Shown piece after piece: positions 63,023 to 64,000 of a DNA stretch of 64,000 nt (positions are counted from its first letter, which is position 1; every line of letters begins with the position of its first letter). Origin of the DNA: Leptospira sp. (GTDB lineage Bacteria > Spirochaetota > Leptospiria > Leptospirales > Leptospiraceae); assembly GCA_027531445.1 (NCBI GenBank), contig JAPZRK010000051.1:1-64000 (forward strand), read 5' to 3'. Under the pieces are notes generated by a model that was not told where the DNA came from, did not search any database, and worked only from the letters and a program-made list of their open reading frames with translations. Position numbers and translations under genes: made by a program.

Positions 63023-63682
63023 ATGGCCAGTGTGTCGGATAACACTAGATCTTTCTTTTTGATTCTTCTCATTACCTTTTTGATTGCGATTGGTTTTTTT
63101 ATTTTTGATTATTTTCAAGTGATCAATGCGGAGGACTACTTTCCATTTTTAAAAAAGCAACCAAGTCTAGTCAACCAGGACTTACTATCTCCGACAGAAC
63201 TTGAAAAATTAGAAATTGAAAAAGCTAAAGAACGACTCATTGACGATTTAGAAGAGTTAAAGAATTTAAAAGCAGAATTAGAGTCAGCAAAATCTTCACT
63301 TGCTACGGACAAAGAAAGATTAGAAGAGCTCAAAGAAGGCATTCAAAAAAAAGAAAGGGAAATGGCTGAAAAAGCAAAACGCGAATCAGCGAGATCGGAA
63401 AAAGTAAAAGTTTTGGCGAATAAAGTAGCGAACATGCCGCCTGAGTCTGCCCGTGATATGCTTCTTAACTGGCCGGACTATGATATCATTGAAGTCTTTG
63501 AACAAATGGACAAGGATGCCGAGGAAGAAGGACGTCCTACCATTACGACCTATTTACTTACACTCTTCCCTGCGGAGAGAAGATCTGTAATATCCAACAA
63601 ATGGCTTGATGCTAGCGCAAAACAGGTGCCAGGTTATGGCAAATCTGTTGATGAGGATGGAGATGAACCAAAATCACAGTAA
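63023..63682 (+). CDS. flbB: FlbB-like periplasmic flagellar protein
   Basis: 219 residues. One transmembrane helix (about 10-30) is followed by a long charged coiled coil (about 60-140) and a C-terminal helical domain with MPPESARDMLLNWPDYDIIEVFEQM. This is the MotE/MgtE-N-like end typical of spirochaetal FlbB. FlbB is a base of the periplasmic collar that helps stator assembly in Borrelia. The order fliI-fliJ-flbB matches Borrelia. The gene starts three bases after fliJ, and its end overlaps gmk by 49 bases on the opposite strand. Confidence 0.82.
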   Translation: MASVSDNTRSFFLILLITFLIAIGFFIFDYFQVINAEDYFPFLKKQPSLVNQDLLSPTELEKLEIEKAKERLIDDLEELKNLKAELESAKSSLATDKERLEELKEGIQKKEREMAEKAKRESARSEKVKVLANKVANMPPESARDMLLNWPDYDIIEVFEQMDKDAEEEGRPTITTYLLTLFPAERRSVISNKWLDASAKQVPGYGKSVDEDGDEPKSQ

Positions 63683-63999
63683 ATGATTGATTTCACCTCT
63701 GAGATCGCTGTTTCCAAAACATCATTTACTACTATAAAATCAAATTTAGGTGCCTCTTCTAATTCTTTGAGGCCATTTTGAATCCGTTTTTCAATGCTCT
63801 TTTCTGGGTCTGTCCCACGTTTGATCAGTCTTTCGATCCATATTTCCTGGCTTGGTGGTTGGATAAAAATCGAAACCGAATTCGGTCTCTTCGCTTTTAC
63901 GAGACTTGCCCCTTGAACATCAATATCGAGTAGGACCACTTTATTTTGCTCGAGCGCTTCCATTATCGGTGCTTTGGGCGTGCCATAATAATTTCCGTG
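63634..63999 (-). CDS. gmk: guanylate kinase (5' part beyond the window)
   Basis: 122 in-frame residues of the C-terminal part. HGNYYGTPK is the GMP-binding segment, followed by VLLDIDVQGA and the lid-region FIQPPS and ERLIKRGTD. The enzyme phosphorylates GMP to GDP with ATP. The P-loop lies to the right of the window. The last 49 bases overlap the end of flbB on the plus strand, and the C-terminus (GSSPSSSTDLP) is a tail encoded in the overlap. Confidence 0.95.
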   Translation of the reverse strand, partial: HGNYYGTPKAPIMEALEQNKVVLLDIDVQGASLVKAKRPNSVSIFIQPPSQEIWIERLIKRGTDPEKSIEKRIQNGLKELEEAPKFDFIVVNDVLETAISEVKSIIYCDFGSSPSSSTDLP

Positions 64000-64000
64000 G

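Noticed and set aside
1..64000. CRISPR array, insertion sequences or prophage
   Set aside because: No regularly spaced direct repeats, transposase motifs, terminal inverted repeats or phage genes were noticed.

Overview
The window looks like a chromosomal segment of a spirochaete of the genus Leptospira. The evidence is the AT-rich sequence, many secreted proteins with loose spirochaetal lipoboxes, 7TMR-DISM-type sensor kinases, kelch lipoproteins, and the flagellar order fliI-fliJ-flbB. The genus assignment is an inference from gene content. Genes are tightly packed: most gaps are under 100 bases, start/stop overlaps of ATGA or TAGTG type are common, and several convergent pairs overlap at their 3' ends. 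I found no insertion sequence, prophage, CRISPR array or rRNA. One tRNA is present, tRNA-Gly(GCC).

Region by region. 1-4.5 kb: an exported beta-rich protein, a small cysteine-rich secreted protein, a membrane-anchored metallophosphoesterase and malate:quinone oxidoreductase. 4.5-10.7 kb: a signalling island of a 1000-residue hybrid kinase, two tandem NarL-type regulators and a convergent 7TMR kinase. The two kinases end in the same unusual kinase-like module. 10.8-23.4 kb: an eight-gene, translationally coupled operon on the minus strand: TolC-like protein, Ig-like lipoprotein, two more lipoproteins, a membrane protein, a membrane-fusion protein and two RND transporters. The second RND lacks the proton-relay aspartate. 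23.5-26.5 kb: a secreted double Tudor-like protein, a small conserved protein, and a FecR-like/DUF4384-like pair. 26.5-33.3 kb: a four-gene operon of an exported caspase-fold protein and three paralogous kelch lipoproteins. 33.4-39.1 kb: a lipoprotein pair, a DCC protein, an M3 peptidase, a SCO1/PCuAC copper pair and a hydrolase.

39-45.5 kb: a PAS hybrid kinase with an eroded ATPase domain is divergent from tatA-tatC, a metal-site-less PP2C-like membrane protein, a GH1 glucosidase and a glycosyltransferase. 45.5-49 kb: tig-clpP-clpX with tRNA-Gly upstream. 49-55.4 kb: an SGNH lipoprotein with a DUF3095 protein, a GH3 hexosaminidase, a PilZ-like membrane protein and murA. This MurA has Asp in place of the fosfomycin-target Cys. 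55.5-57.8 kb: a polyferredoxin, a small zinc-ribbon-like protein with its own promoter, palindrome and terminator, and a propeller lipoprotein. 57.8-64 kb: fliI, then an opposite-strand sensor kinase/receiver/PP2C fusion, then fliJ and flbB, and a partial gmk at the right edge.

The leading candidates for undescribed biology are the caspase-kelch operon, the RND operon with a probable pseudo-pump, and the kinase pair sharing a G1-box-less catalytic module. Three eroded enzymes (RND, histidine kinase, PP2C) are read directly from missing motifs. Their functions remain inference.
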